Below the pieces are notes generated by a model, which saw only the letters and a program-made list of their open reading frames with translations, did not search any database and was not told the DNA's origin. Positions 26,927 to 36,291 of a stretch of 64,000 nucleotides of DNA are shown here, piece after piece (the first letter of the stretch is position 1; each line of letters begins with the position of its first letter). Made by a program: the position numbers and the translations under genes. Source of the DNA: Bog-756 sp963824645 (GTDB taxonomy: Bacteria; Actinomycetota; Acidimicrobiia; Acidimicrobiales; RAAP-2); the NCBI GenBank assembly GCA_963824645.1, contig CAWGQC010000005.1, positions 248,001-312,000 on the forward strand. The letters are read 5' to 3'.

Positions 26927-26949
26927 ACCGTTGCGCTCCAGCGCACGGT
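26927..26949. repeat. inverted repeat upstream of the HU-tail and coupling-protein genes
   Basis: ACCG-T-TGCGCT-CC-AGCGCA-CGGT forms a 10-bp dyad with one bulged T. It lies next to the -35 candidate of the HU-tail gene and 134 bp before the coupling-protein start. It could be an operator, or part of a transfer origin given the relaxase nearby; neither is shown. Confidence 0.4.
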
Positions 26950-27082
26950 TTGACACCCACGCCGCCACGGCGACGTACGGGCGACGCGCGGAGGTGGGCG
27001 CGGCGGTGGCAACGATGGCGACACGAATGTATGGACACAAAACCGTTTGTTTGCAAGGATTAATTGAAGCAACAAAACAGAA

Positions 27083-28678
27083 GTGCACTTCGCGGAGGAA
27101 TCATCCGCTATCGCCGAATCGGTTCCACCAACCGCTCGAACAGGCGGATTTCTCGTGAAAAAAGTTTTTTCGATATCTCCCTCGCTAGACCCTCATGCGC
27201 ACCTTTACGGCGTTCTCGACGCGTCGGCCGGTGCCGGACACGGTGTCTATCTCGGACATGGTGAGCGGGGCTGGTGCTTCGCCCGTCCTGAACAATCAGT
27301 CATGATTCTCGGCCCGCCGCGCTCGGGTAAGACGTCCTCACTGATCATTCCCAACGTGATGGCGAGCAACGGTCCGGTGGTGTCCACATCGACCAAACCG
27401 GACGTGCTCGACGCGACCTGTGGGGTCCGAGGACAGCGGGGGCGATGCCTCGTATTCGATCCCATCGGCACTGCGGGAGTCCGTGGCCGTCTCCAGCCGC
27501 TGCGGTGGTCACCGCTGCAGTCGTGCACCACCTGGACCACATCGCTGGCCATGGCCCGATCATTGGTCGAGGTCGGAGCCTCATCGACCGGGCGGGGCGG
27601 TGCCCGGGCCGAAAGCTCGCACTGGACGGAAAGGGCCCAGGCCCTGCTCGCACCCCTCCTCCATGCCGCCTCGCTGGACGGAGCGGACATGCGTACCCTT
27701 CTGACCTGGGTGGATCGCCGCCAAGCCCTGCCCGCACAGCAGGTCCTGGCCGGTGAACCGGGCCGGAGCACCGAGCTGGCCCGGAACCTCCTCGACGGCA
27801 TCGTGACCACCGACGAACGGGAGCTCAGCGGCATCTGGTCGACCACCTCGGGCGCGTTGACCGGATTCCGGTCTGATCAGGCGCTGGAGGCCATGTCACA
27901 CCCCGACTTCGATCCGCATTCCTTCGTCGAGTCAGCCGACACCGTGTACATCGCCGCCCCCGCCGATCGACAGGGTCTGGTGGCACCGATGGTGGTGGGT
28001 CTGATCGAAGACATCCGACGGGCCACCTATGCCCGTCACGTCGAGGGCCCGAGCGGGACGAGGCCCGACCCACCGGTACTGATGGCCCTGGACGAGGTGG
28101 CCAACATCGCTCCCCTCCCCGACCTCCCGGCCATGATCAGCGAAGGCGGTGGCCAGGGACTGACCACCATGGCCTGCCTGCAGGACCTCTCCCAAGCTCG
28201 GAACCGGTGGCCCTCGCACGCCGACGGCTTCCCGTCGTTGTTCGGCACGACAGTGGTCCTGCCCGGCATCGGGGACGTGCGCACCCTGGAAGCGTTGTCG
28301 GTCCTGGCCGGCGAAGAAGAAATCGTCACCCGCACCGTGTCAGCCGGACAGATGTCCAGCGATCATCCTCTGGCCGATCTCCTGTCGGGCGGACGGCCCC
28401 AGAGGGGCGAGAGCGTCTCGACCCAGTGGCGACGACGTCTGCCCGTCGATCTCATCACCCGTGGTTCAAACGGTCACGCTCTCGCCTTCGATGAGCGCAA
28501 TCGACCGGCGTGGATTCCTCTCACCCCCTATTGGTCCAGCGAACCGTGGCGGAGTCTGCAGGCCATCGAGCTCGGGGGGCGAGGGGTCGCCCCGGCCGGC
28601 CGACAGCTGTCATCTCCGGACCGGCAGATGGATCCCATCGTTCGTGAAGATCCACTGTCCCGAGGTATCGAACGATGA
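27083..28678 (+). CDS. VirD4/TraG-type coupling protein ATPase
   Basis: A 531-residue member of the type IV secretion DNA-coupling ATPase family. Walker A GPPRSGKTS is near residues 77-85, the segment STSTKPDVLDA follows, and Walker B VLMALDEVANIAPL is at about 332-345, with GGGQGLTTMACLQDLSQAR after it as in TraG/TraD proteins. It lacks the usual N-terminal membrane helices, so it would be soluble. The start is uncertain: the GTG at 27083 lacks a good ribosome-binding site, and the GTG at 27155 is an alternative. Its gene converges on the relaxase 16 bp away. Base composition resembles the neighbours except for the A/T-rich leader. Confidence 0.8.
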   Translation: MHFAEESSAIAESVPPTARTGGFLVKKVFSISPSLDPHAHLYGVLDASAGAGHGVYLGHGERGWCFARPEQSVMILGPPRSGKTSSLIIPNVMASNGPVVSTSTKPDVLDATCGVRGQRGRCLVFDPIGTAGVRGRLQPLRWSPLQSCTTWTTSLAMARSLVEVGASSTGRGGARAESSHWTERAQALLAPLLHAASLDGADMRTLLTWVDRRQALPAQQVLAGEPGRSTELARNLLDGIVTTDERELSGIWSTTSGALTGFRSDQALEAMSHPDFDPHSFVESADTVYIAAPADRQGLVAPMVVGLIEDIRRATYARHVEGPSGTRPDPPVLMALDEVANIAPLPDLPAMISEGGGQGLTTMACLQDLSQARNRWPSHADGFPSLFGTTVVLPGIGDVRTLEALSVLAGEEEIVTRTVSAGQMSSDHPLADLLSGGRPQRGESVSTQWRRRLPVDLITRGSNGHALAFDERNRPAWIPLTPYWSSEPWRSLQAIELGGRGVAPAGRQLSSPDRQMDPIVREDPLSRGIER

Positions 28679-28694
28679 GCCCGGGTGCAAACGG

Positions 28695-30080
28695 TCACCG
28701 ACCGAAATCGAGGGTGGGAGGAGACCTGACCGCTGACCCGTGAGAGTCCGGACCCAGGATCATCGACCGATCATGCGACCACCGCGGGACAGGTCGTCCG
28801 ACCACGGTCGGCGACCGCCCTTCGTCCATCCGCATCCGGCTTCTCTCGGCTCCGGACACCAATCCCTCCGGCTGACGTTCCACGGCGTGCCATACCTCGA
28901 GCGCATCCCAGCGGGCCACCGGTCCCATCCGTTCACCACCCAGTGGGGTGGTCGATCCCCGCCCGCCCCGCGGGGCCACCGGCGGGCCGGTGGCCTCGAT
29001 CAAGTGAGCGGCCACCTGTTCGGCGCCGGCGGTCCCGACCCCGGCCGGCGCGGCGGTAGCCACCAGTGCCACCACGTCGTGGCCCGCCAGCGTGCGCCGG
29101 TGGACAGCCAGCTCGGCCAGTCGGTCCTGCAAGCGCTCGACATCGATCTGGCCCGCGGCCCGGACCTGGGACGGTCCGACCACACGGGTCAGATCGCCGA
29201 GGTCGTACCCGAAGTCGACCGCTCGCTGTTTCCACCCCCTCACGAGATCGTCGACGGTGCAGGCGCGGTCCTTGTCCGGTCGGGTGGCGTCAAAAGCGCG
29301 ACGCAATGAGCGATGCGAACGGTGTCCGGTCCTCCGCGCCAGATGTTCGTCCACGCCTGCCGTCCGTCCGGAGAAGAGCCGGCGCATGGTGGCATCCACC
29401 CCGACCACGTCACCCAGTCCCGACGGTCCGACGTCCCAACGGGCCCCGAGCCGCTGACTCAATTCGAGCCGCAGGCGGGCGTGATAGAGGGCCCGGACCG
29501 TCTGGACGTGCGCAAACATTCTCCTCCCGTCGACCGATGACCATGTGCCGTCCACCCCCCGGGTCACGTTGGCCACCACCAGATGGGTGTGGAGATGGGG
29601 ATCGAGAGCTCTGCTGGTGCGGTGCACGAAACTGGCGGCCGCCACTCCGATGGCCGGCTGAAGCCAGGTCTGACCTCCACGGCTGCGGCGTACCCCGGTG
29701 GCCTCCCTCTCCAGATAGTCGGTGGCCTCGGCCACGGCGCAGAGATGACCTCGACCCACCTGCTCGGCCATCTCGACCGGACCGAGGAGATGAAGGATGC
29801 TCACCGACTTGGGGGCACAAAAGGTCAGGTCGAAACCGGCCACACTGCGGGCGCCGGCCGACATCCGCAGTCCGACCCCCGACCGCGGGTGGCGACCCTC
29901 GAGGACCTGGCCGAATTCGGCCGGACCGACAGTTCCCGCCACCCCCAGCGAGGGAGCCGCCCGACCGGTCCAAACGCCCGGACTCTCCCCCGCCACCCCG
30001 GTTCCCTCAGCCCGGCCCGGCACCAGTTCGTCGACGTAATAGCGGTGCCCACCCTGGCGGATGACATGGATCTTGAGCAT
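28695..30080 (-). CDS. MobF/TrwC-type relaxase without helicase domain
   Basis: A 461-residue HUH relaxase of the TrwC/TraI class, which nicks and covalently binds the origin of transfer. The paired catalytic tyrosines are in GGHRYYVDEL (Tyr14-15), DLTFCAPKSVSIL marks the fold, and the metal-binding histidines are in RALDPHLHTHLVVANV (about 160-175). TrwC/TraI proteins normally carry a C-terminal RecD-like helicase; here only ~150 residues of uncharacterised, Arg-rich sequence follow. No mating-pair-formation genes are present, so with the coupling protein it may be a mobilisation module or a domesticated remnant. Confidence 0.82.
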   Translation of the reverse strand: MLKIHVIRQGGHRYYVDELVPGRAEGTGVAGESPGVWTGRAAPSLGVAGTVGPAEFGQVLEGRHPRSGVGLRMSAGARSVAGFDLTFCAPKSVSILHLLGPVEMAEQVGRGHLCAVAEATDYLEREATGVRRSRGGQTWLQPAIGVAAASFVHRTSRALDPHLHTHLVVANVTRGVDGTWSSVDGRRMFAHVQTVRALYHARLRLELSQRLGARWDVGPSGLGDVVGVDATMRRLFSGRTAGVDEHLARRTGHRSHRSLRRAFDATRPDKDRACTVDDLVRGWKQRAVDFGYDLGDLTRVVGPSQVRAAGQIDVERLQDRLAELAVHRRTLAGHDVVALVATAAPAGVGTAGAEQVAAHLIEATGPPVAPRGGRGSTTPLGGERMGPVARWDALEVWHAVERQPEGLVSGAERSRMRMDEGRSPTVVGRPVPRWSHDRSMILGPDSHGSAVRSPPTLDFGR

Positions 30081-30240
30081 CGCCGCAACCTCGCCTGCGT
30101 GCCCCTGCGCTTCCGGAGGCCCCTCGGCCGGCCCGGCCTCGCGCTACCCGTCTACCAACCGACCCTGTCGTTCCACGGTAGTGCCATCAGAGCCTCTGGA
30201 TCAATCCCCTGTTGTTTCATGATCTTTCACCATTTATGGG

Positions 30241-31224
30241 CTACTGATAACGGCCCAGGATCCGCAGGGCGGCGTCTCCGGCCAGCGACCGGAACTCCTC
30301 CGGTTCGACCACCCGGGCCTCGGGCCCGAGTCGGAGCAGGAGCCGCTCCAACCATGCCGCCCCACCGACGAACAGCTCGAGCTCCACCCGTCCGTCCACT
30401 TCGACCGGCGGCCCGGCCGAAGGCACCGACTCGACCACCCAGGCCGTGGCCGGGTCGATGGACAAACGGACCCGCCGGCTGTCGGGTCCGGGCACGAACG
30501 GGTGGAAGTCGAAGACCGACGAGTCGCCGCTTCCGCCTTCGCCTCCCTGACGATGGTCCGAGGTCACGGCGGTCGAGCCGCCACCTTGTTCATCGCTGTC
30601 CTCGATGACCTCGGCGGCGCCGATCCTGTCGACACGGAAGCGTCGCTCGTCACCAGCGGTTCCGCAGGTGGCGTCCACGTACCAGTGACCCTCGGCGGCG
30701 AAGACACGGTGAGGGAGGATCTCCCGGTCGGTGACCCGGTCGGTCGAGGCCGAGTAATAGGTGATCCGGAGGCGGTGTCCGGACGCTACGGCTTCACGCA
30801 CCAGCGGCAGGAGGGCGGGAGCACTGAGCTCGACGGCAATCTCCTCTCCGCCGAGGGCCCGGTCCAGCTTGTCCAGCGCACGCGACAGAGCTCCCCCCTC
30901 GTCACTGCCGGGCACGGCCAAAAGGGCCCGGGCGGAGGCGGCCAGGGCAAATCCCTCCGGCGGGCTGAGACGGCGGGGGCGGGCCAGGGCGGTGCCGGCC
31001 CAGGTGGCCACCGTTGTGTCGGTGACCACTATCTCCATGAGCTGGTCGGGTGTGTACGGGGGAACGCCACAACAGGCGGCCATCTCGAGTTCGGTGACCA
31101 GCGCCGACGGGGAGAGGTCGAAGCGGGCGGCCACCTCGTCGATGGGCGCTTCCCCCACCTGGGCCAACCAGGCCAGAATGGCCAGGAGGCGGCGGAGTCG
31201 ACCGCCCGTGTCCACGATGGTCAC
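30241..31224 (-). CDS. pafC: WYL-domain transcriptional regulator, PafC-like
   Basis: The second of two adjacent HTH-WYL proteins, 327 residues from a GTG that overlaps the pafB stop (GTGA). Residues 1-70 form a winged helix (IDEVAARFDLSPSALVTEL), the WYL core includes LRITYYSASTDRVTDREI and HRVFAAEGHWYVDA, and a WCX-type C-terminal domain follows. A Gly/Ser-rich insert interrupts the WYL region after RRFRVDRIGAAEV. In mycobacteria PafB and PafC act together to activate the LexA/RecA-independent DNA-damage response; the same role is inferred here. No proteasome accessory gene pafA is in view. Confidence 0.88.
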   Translation of the reverse strand: MTIVDTGGRLRRLLAILAWLAQVGEAPIDEVAARFDLSPSALVTELEMAACCGVPPYTPDQLMEIVVTDTTVATWAGTALARPRRLSPPEGFALAASARALLAVPGSDEGGALSRALDKLDRALGGEEIAVELSAPALLPLVREAVASGHRLRITYYSASTDRVTDREILPHRVFAAEGHWYVDATCGTAGDERRFRVDRIGAAEVIEDSDEQGGGSTAVTSDHRQGGEGGSGDSSVFDFHPFVPGPDSRRVRLSIDPATAWVVESVPSAGPPVEVDGRVELELFVGGAAWLERLLLRLGPEARVVEPEEFRSLAGDAALRILGRYQ

Positions 31225-32240
31225 GTCGGTGATCCCTGCTTCGGCGAGGTGTCCCGCCGGCTCGTCTTCCTGGCCGGTGGCTCCGTGGACCCGCCCCGTC
31301 CGGAGCTGACGGCGGTCAAGTGGTCGATGACCACGGCCCGCACACTCGGCGGCGCCAGCACCTCGGCGTGGTCGAGGAGATCGAGGACCCAGAGCACGCA
31401 GGCGTGGATGTCGCTCACCGACAGACCCACCACCACGCTGCCGTCGTCCCGCCACTCGATGACCTTCTCCTCTCCGAGCTCGGCCACCACCCGCCCGGAT
31501 TCGGCTGCGTCCACCAGGATCTCGACCGGGAGTTCGTCGCCCTGCCCGAACTGCCAGGGCTCGCGACCGAAGGCCTGCTCCACGTCGAAGGCGGCGGGGA
31601 GTTGGGCCGATGACGGCTCACCCACTTCGGGCGGACCGTCGAACCGATCGATCCTGAAGGTTCGGGCCTCACCGCGGTCACGATCGAATCCGATCAGGTA
31701 CCAGTGGCCGTCCCGGAACCGGAGTCCGGCCACATCTACCTGCCGTTGCTCGCCCCGGTAGCCGAAGCGGACCTGCGCCCGCTGTCGGATGGCGTCGAAG
31801 ACCAGGGGCAGAGCCGGCAGGCCGTCGATCGAAGCCAGATCGACCAAAGGCGGCGGAGCCGGACGGAGCGGCGACTCGGTCCCGGTGCCCAGCTTGAGGA
31901 GAGCTTCGTGACCGATAGGCTCGCCCAGGTGGACTCCGGCGACGGCCAAGTTCAGGGCAGCCTGCTCATCAGGGGCCAACCCCAGTTCGGGCAGATAGTA
32001 GGAGTCGGGGTCGACCCGGTAACCGAGCTGGTCATCGCCGCCGATGGGTACCACCAGTACCGGCACACCCTCGTCGCGCAGGAGCCGCTTGTCCCGCTCG
32101 AAGGCCTGGCGGCGGGCCCCGTGGGTGGGCGGATACCCCGGCACCCGATCGGCGATCTCCCGCAGGCTGAGGGGACGGGGCGCGTCGAGCAGGACCAAAA
32201 GCAGGTCGGTGACCCGTTCGAGCCGGTCGAGGCGTGCCAT
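31221..32240 (-). CDS. pafB: WYL-domain transcriptional regulator, PafB-like
   Basis: The upstream partner of the PafBC pair, 339 residues from the ATG at 32240 (MARLDRLERVTDLL); an in-frame TTG at 32267 is less likely. The N-terminal winged helix (LSLREIADRVPGYPPTHGARRQAFERD) precedes a WYL domain with VRFGYRGEQRQVDVAG and DGHWYLIGFDRDRGEARTFR, then a WCX domain. The stop overlaps the pafC start by 4 bp. It is divergent from the ctaG-like gene with about 40 bp between starts, so the two promoters must overlap or be leaderless. Confidence 0.88.
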   Translation of the reverse strand: MARLDRLERVTDLLLVLLDAPRPLSLREIADRVPGYPPTHGARRQAFERDKRLLRDEGVPVLVVPIGGDDQLGYRVDPDSYYLPELGLAPDEQAALNLAVAGVHLGEPIGHEALLKLGTGTESPLRPAPPPLVDLASIDGLPALPLVFDAIRQRAQVRFGYRGEQRQVDVAGLRFRDGHWYLIGFDRDRGEARTFRIDRFDGPPEVGEPSSAQLPAAFDVEQAFGREPWQFGQGDELPVEILVDAAESGRVVAELGEEKVIEWRDDGSVVVGLSVSDIHACVLWVLDLLDHAEVLAPPSVRAVVIDHLTAVSSGRGGSTEPPARKTSRRDTSPKQGSPT

Positions 32241-32278
32241 GACGGTCAATCTAGAGGGCGAAGCCAACCGGGCCGACC

Positions 32279-33235
32279 GTGACCAGCCCGTACGCCTTCC
32301 ACCTCCATCCGGTGACGTGGGCGGTGCTGGCCGGGTCCATCACCCTGGTGCTGGTGGGGCACCGTCGCCTCCAACACACAGACGATCCGCCCATTGCCTG
32401 GAGCCGGAAGCAGAAGGTGACCTTCGCCGGCGCCGGCGGGGCGGCGGTGGTGGCGCTGACATGGCCGCTCGCCGATCTGGCCGCCCACTGGTCGCTGACC
32501 GCTCTGGTGGCCCAGAGAGTGATCCTCGTGCTGGTGGTGGCTCCGCTTCTCCTCTTGGGCCTCCCCTATGACGTGATCCGGTGGCTGACCCGTCCGCCCG
32601 CCGTCGATGCCGTGCTGGTTCGCCTGCAGCGACCACCGGTGGCCATCATCACCGTCACCGTCGTCCTCATCGGCTCGATGACCCCGGCCCTCGTGCGGGC
32701 CGAGTCCTCTTCGGGGCTGGCCCAAGGTCTGTTGGAGATGGCCGTGCTGGGGGCTGGACTCGTCCTGTGGATTCCGGTTCTCGGTCGGATTCCCGGGATC
32801 CTCCGGCTCAAGCCGGTTGTGCGCTTCGGTTACCTGGTGGCCCAGGCGGTGGTGCCGGCCTTCCTGTCGTTCATCTTCATCTTCTCGAGGCGGCCCCTCT
32901 ACCGGGAGTTCTCCCGGTCCCATGCCGCCATCGGGCTTCGTCCCCTCAACGACCAGCAGGTCGCCGGTTTCGTGTCGAAGCTCAGCATGCTCTTCGTCCT
33001 GCTCATCGTGGGAGCTGTGGTGCTGGCCCGGGCCCCGCGGACGGAAGAGGAATTCGCCGTCGACGATCCTCTGGTGTGGGCGGACGTGGAGAGGCAGTTC
33101 GAGCGGGCCGACCGCCGTGGGCTGAACGGCCCAGTCGAGCAGTTCCCGCCGAGTCCTCCTCCCCCCGACCACGACCTGTCCGAGCGAGGTCGTCGAGGTC
33201 CCGAGCCGCCCCCATCCGATCGACCCGAGCCGTGA
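32279..33235 (+). CDS. CtaG-like cytochrome c oxidase assembly factor, multi-pass membrane protein
   Basis: A 318-residue polytopic membrane protein resembling the caa3-type CtaG family. Hydrophobic helices are visible at about residues 10-25, 45-65, 75-100, 125-150, 155-175, 185-205 and 238-258, and the helices are joined by short polar loops. The last ~55 residues are a Pro/Asp/Arg-rich cytoplasmic tail. Several His residues sit at helix ends (FHLHPVTWAV at the start). The family helps insert copper into cytochrome oxidase; that is inferred by similarity of layout rather than by a decisive motif. No oxidase genes are adjacent. Confidence 0.72.
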   Translation: MTSPYAFHLHPVTWAVLAGSITLVLVGHRRLQHTDDPPIAWSRKQKVTFAGAGGAAVVALTWPLADLAAHWSLTALVAQRVILVLVVAPLLLLGLPYDVIRWLTRPPAVDAVLVRLQRPPVAIITVTVVLIGSMTPALVRAESSSGLAQGLLEMAVLGAGLVLWIPVLGRIPGILRLKPVVRFGYLVAQAVVPAFLSFIFIFSRRPLYREFSRSHAAIGLRPLNDQQVAGFVSKLSMLFVLLIVGAVVLARAPRTEEEFAVDDPLVWADVERQFERADRRGLNGPVEQFPPSPPPPDHDLSERGRRGPEPPPSDRPEP

Positions 33236-33353
33236 CGTTCGACCCGGCGTCCTCGGCTGCCGACTCCCCGCCGCATGGCCGGGGAATGGCTGCCCCATCT
33301 GTCTTTCGGCACCATCCCTTCCGGCCGCCGTCTCCGATTCGTAGCATGGGCCG

Positions 33354-34733
33354 GTGACCCTCGAAGCCCCGGCCGCTCCCATCTACCGTCGCCTGGTCAG
33401 CGGTACGGTGCGGGCCGGCGTCGAGGAGCTCGGTGGTCGTCCGGCCATGGTGGTGCGCACGGTTTCGACCCTGCACCGCGGGGCCTTGTCCATCGAGGAC
33501 GGCGAGACCATGCGGACCGCGGCGGCCTCCGCCCAGACGCTCAAGATCCCCATGGTCATGGTCCTGTCCTCCAGCGGCGCCGACGTGGCCGACGGGGTGG
33601 CCTCGCTCAACGGGTGGGGGCGGGCGGCGCGGGCCCTGGCCGCCTGTTCGGGCATGATCCCGGTCATCGTGGTGGTGACCGGCCCGGCCCTGTCGGGCCC
33701 GGCCCTGCTCCTCGGGCTGGCCGACCTGGTCATCATGACCACCGATGCCTACGCCTTCGTGTCCGGCCCGGCCATGGTCGAGGACTTCACCGGAGTACGC
33801 ATCGGCATCCACCAGCTGGGGGGCACGGCCATCCACGCCCGATCGAGCGGACTGTGCGCCATCGAGGCATCCTCCGAAGAGGAGGCGGTGGCCCACGTCG
33901 ACCACCTGTTGGGCCTGCTGCCGGCCCACGCCGACGCGCTGACCCCACCGGGACCCGACGGACTGTTCGAGGTCGGGGAGGCGGGAGGCCATCCGGTCGA
34001 CGGTGGCGGCCTGGGAGCCATCGTCCCCGAACGAGCCACCAGTTCCTACGACGTACGCCGGGTGGCGGCGGCACTGGCCGACGATCAGGAGGTGACCGAG
34101 CTGTGGACGAGATGGTCCCCCCAACTGGTCACCGCCCTCGGACGGATCGGGGGGCGGGCGGTCGGCTTCGTGGCCAATCAGCCCCAGGCCCTGGCGGGCA
34201 CGCTGGACATCGCCGCCTCGCAGAAAGGGGCCCGATTCGTGCGGTTCTGCGACGCCTTCAACCTGCCCCTGGTCACCCTGGTCGACACGCCCGGCTTCCT
34301 GCCCGGCAAGGACCTCGAGTGGCGGGGGATGATCCGCCACGGCGCCGAACTGGCCTTCGCCTACGCCGAAGCCACCGTGCCCCGGGTGTGCGTGATCCTG
34401 CGCAAAGCGTTCGGGGGGGCGTACATCGTCATGGACTCGAAGGGGTTGGGCAACGACCTGTGCTTCGCCTGGCCGAGCGCCGAAATCGCCGTCATGGGGG
34501 CCGAGGGCGCCGTCCAGATCCTCAACCGGCGGGCCTCGCTCGAGGAGCAGGAGATCCTGCGGGCCGAGTACGGTGAGCGCTTCCTCACCCCCTGGCAGGC
34601 GGCCGAGCGGGGTTTCGTGGACGCCGTCATCGACCCCGACGACACCCGGGCGGTGGTGGCCGAAGCATTGCGGACACTGGAGACGGCGCGGGAGATGCTG
34701 CCCGGCCGCAAACATACGGTGGGTCCGCTGTAG
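33354..34733 (+). CDS. acyl-CoA carboxylase beta (carboxyltransferase) subunit, short
   Basis: A biotin-dependent carboxyltransferase subunit of the AccD/PccB type, 459 residues. The N-terminal half contains SLNGWGRAARALAACSGMIPVI, and the C-terminal half has LVDTPGFLPGKDLEWRGMIRHGAELAFAYAEATVP and LRKAFGGAYIVMDSKGLG, the classic substrate-pocket segments. It is some 50-80 residues shorter at the N-terminus than typical PccB proteins, starting right at the first CoA-binding region. No biotin carboxylase alpha subunit is nearby. The substrate (acetyl-, propionyl- or another acyl-CoA) is not determinable. Confidence 0.88.
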   Translation: MTLEAPAAPIYRRLVSGTVRAGVEELGGRPAMVVRTVSTLHRGALSIEDGETMRTAAASAQTLKIPMVMVLSSSGADVADGVASLNGWGRAARALAACSGMIPVIVVVTGPALSGPALLLGLADLVIMTTDAYAFVSGPAMVEDFTGVRIGIHQLGGTAIHARSSGLCAIEASSEEEAVAHVDHLLGLLPAHADALTPPGPDGLFEVGEAGGHPVDGGGLGAIVPERATSSYDVRRVAAALADDQEVTELWTRWSPQLVTALGRIGGRAVGFVANQPQALAGTLDIAASQKGARFVRFCDAFNLPLVTLVDTPGFLPGKDLEWRGMIRHGAELAFAYAEATVPRVCVILRKAFGGAYIVMDSKGLGNDLCFAWPSAEIAVMGAEGAVQILNRRASLEEQEILRAEYGERFLTPWQAAERGFVDAVIDPDDTRAVVAEALRTLETAREMLPGRKHTVGPL

Positions 34734-34778
34734 GGCCAGACTTACCGATGGGCGAAAGGGATCCAAATGCATCGGTGG

Positions 34779-36218
34779 TTACCGAGCTGACTCGAATTCT
34801 CTAGGGCGATCACGTTCCGAATTCGAAAGATCAACCACTGCAGGCCCGCAGTCGCTGAGCTCGCCCCATGGGGACGAAAGAGACTTACGATCGGGTAACC
34901 CAAGAGCCAAAACGGCAGTGAGGCCGGCGAGCACGGGCAACCACCACACCCACGGGCTGAAGTGGAGGTAGGCGTAGAGGGAAGTGAAGATGGCTATCAA
35001 CACGGCCAAGACGAATCGTCGTCCACTCGTACGGGCGACCAACACCAACGCCACAAAGAGAGGGGGGGCGAGGTAGTAAGGGCACATGACGGCCTCGAAG
35101 AAGCATCGGGCGGCCAAGATAACGGCCGCCAGCCAAAGCAATTTCAGAGGATGCTGTGGGCGCCGCCACGCGAAGAGGCCGAGCACGATGGCGAGAACCA
35201 CGTAGAGCGAGCGCCCCACGCCACCGGCGACGAAGATTCCGCCCTTTGCTACGTGAGTCGTGGTGAGAACGAAATGGCTCACGTGGTGTGCCATCGCCAC
35301 TGCCTCGCCGGCGCGAACGTTGAGGGAGGGGAGCCGTGGGGAAAATGCCAGCCATGGCGTGTCATGGTTGACCCCGGGGACCGCCGGTTGCTGTACAACG
35401 GCCCGATAGGTGTTGGAGGGTGCTCCGGCAAAAGCCACCACGAGAACCAGGCCGGCCAGCAGTGTGGATCGAATGGCCAATGCGGCCCGCTGACCCTTTG
35501 GCGAGGCCCCGATAACCAGTGGGATCACCATAAGCAGCAACGGCTGCATCAGCACGCCGAGACCGAGCAGCCAACCACATCGGCCCCACCTCCTGTCGAG
35601 CATGGCGAGAAGGGCGTAGATGCCAAAGGTCAGGGCCAGCGCATCCTCGGCATGCCCCCAGATCGCCGCCACCGGAAAGGCAGTGAGCGCCACCACGAAG
35701 CAGAGGACCACCCTGCGCTTCTGCGGGACGGCCAATCGCTCGGCCAGAGCGTCGGTGGCAAAGATGACGCTCCCAGTAAGAGCCAGCTCGACCGGTTGGA
35801 GGATCATCGCTGCGCTCGGCTGACGCAAGAAGATGGGGCTCATTGATTCCGTAAGGTGCAGGGATCCCGACAACATGGCCAAAGGAGCCAGAAGGATCTC
35901 GATACCCGGGAAGGAGACAACGCCGGTGGATGGGTCGTAGACACCGCCCAGGTAACCCCAACCGACGTAATGGGCTGCACGCAAAACCCCCCAGACATCG
36001 CCTGGTGTGGTCCAGATACCGATGTGATGGACGATGGGGTACCAGGCCAGCATGTAGGCCATCCCTACCACCACAACCACGAGTGCGGCGATCAGTGCCC
36101 ACTTGCGATGTTCGAGTCGCGCGGTGAAAGACAGGGTTGACTTCGTGTGCGAATCGGACGGCCTGGGAAGGGAGCCCGCAGATGAGTTTGTCTGACCGGC
36201 GAGGGTGGCAGTGGTCAT
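34779..36218 (-). CDS. polytopic membrane protein, possibly GT-C-type glycosyltransferase
   Basis: A 479-residue integral membrane protein from the ATG at 36218, preceded by GAAGGA. The first helix (about residues 39-58) is followed by a long outside loop with YDPSTGVVSFPGIEILL, and roughly ten further hydrophobic segments follow. This layout resembles DUF2029/GT87-like mannosyltransferases of actinobacteria, but no decisive motif was seen. It lies downstream of the pilin gene on the same strand, separated by a strong hairpin, so it may be expressed at a lower level from the pilin transcript. Pilin glycosylation is a possible role, by inference from position only. Confidence 0.7.
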   Translation of the reverse strand: MTTATLAGQTNSSAGSLPRPSDSHTKSTLSFTARLEHRKWALIAALVVVVVGMAYMLAWYPIVHHIGIWTTPGDVWGVLRAAHYVGWGYLGGVYDPSTGVVSFPGIEILLAPLAMLSGSLHLTESMSPIFLRQPSAAMILQPVELALTGSVIFATDALAERLAVPQKRRVVLCFVVALTAFPVAAIWGHAEDALALTFGIYALLAMLDRRWGRCGWLLGLGVLMQPLLLMVIPLVIGASPKGQRAALAIRSTLLAGLVLVVAFAGAPSNTYRAVVQQPAVPGVNHDTPWLAFSPRLPSLNVRAGEAVAMAHHVSHFVLTTTHVAKGGIFVAGGVGRSLYVVLAIVLGLFAWRRPQHPLKLLWLAAVILAARCFFEAVMCPYYLAPPLFVALVLVARTSGRRFVLAVLIAIFTSLYAYLHFSPWVWWLPVLAGLTAVLALGLPDRKSLSSPWGELSDCGPAVVDLSNSERDRPREFESAR

Positions 36219-36291
36219 ACGACATTCCTTCGTTGGCACAATCAGCACCGTCGAGTGCTTAGGGGGTCGGCTTAAACAGACGGACCTAAGT

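Noticed and set aside
27083..30080. Prophage or complete integrative conjugative element
   Set aside because: Only a coupling ATPase and a relaxase are present; no integrase, capsid, VirB-type or att features were seen.
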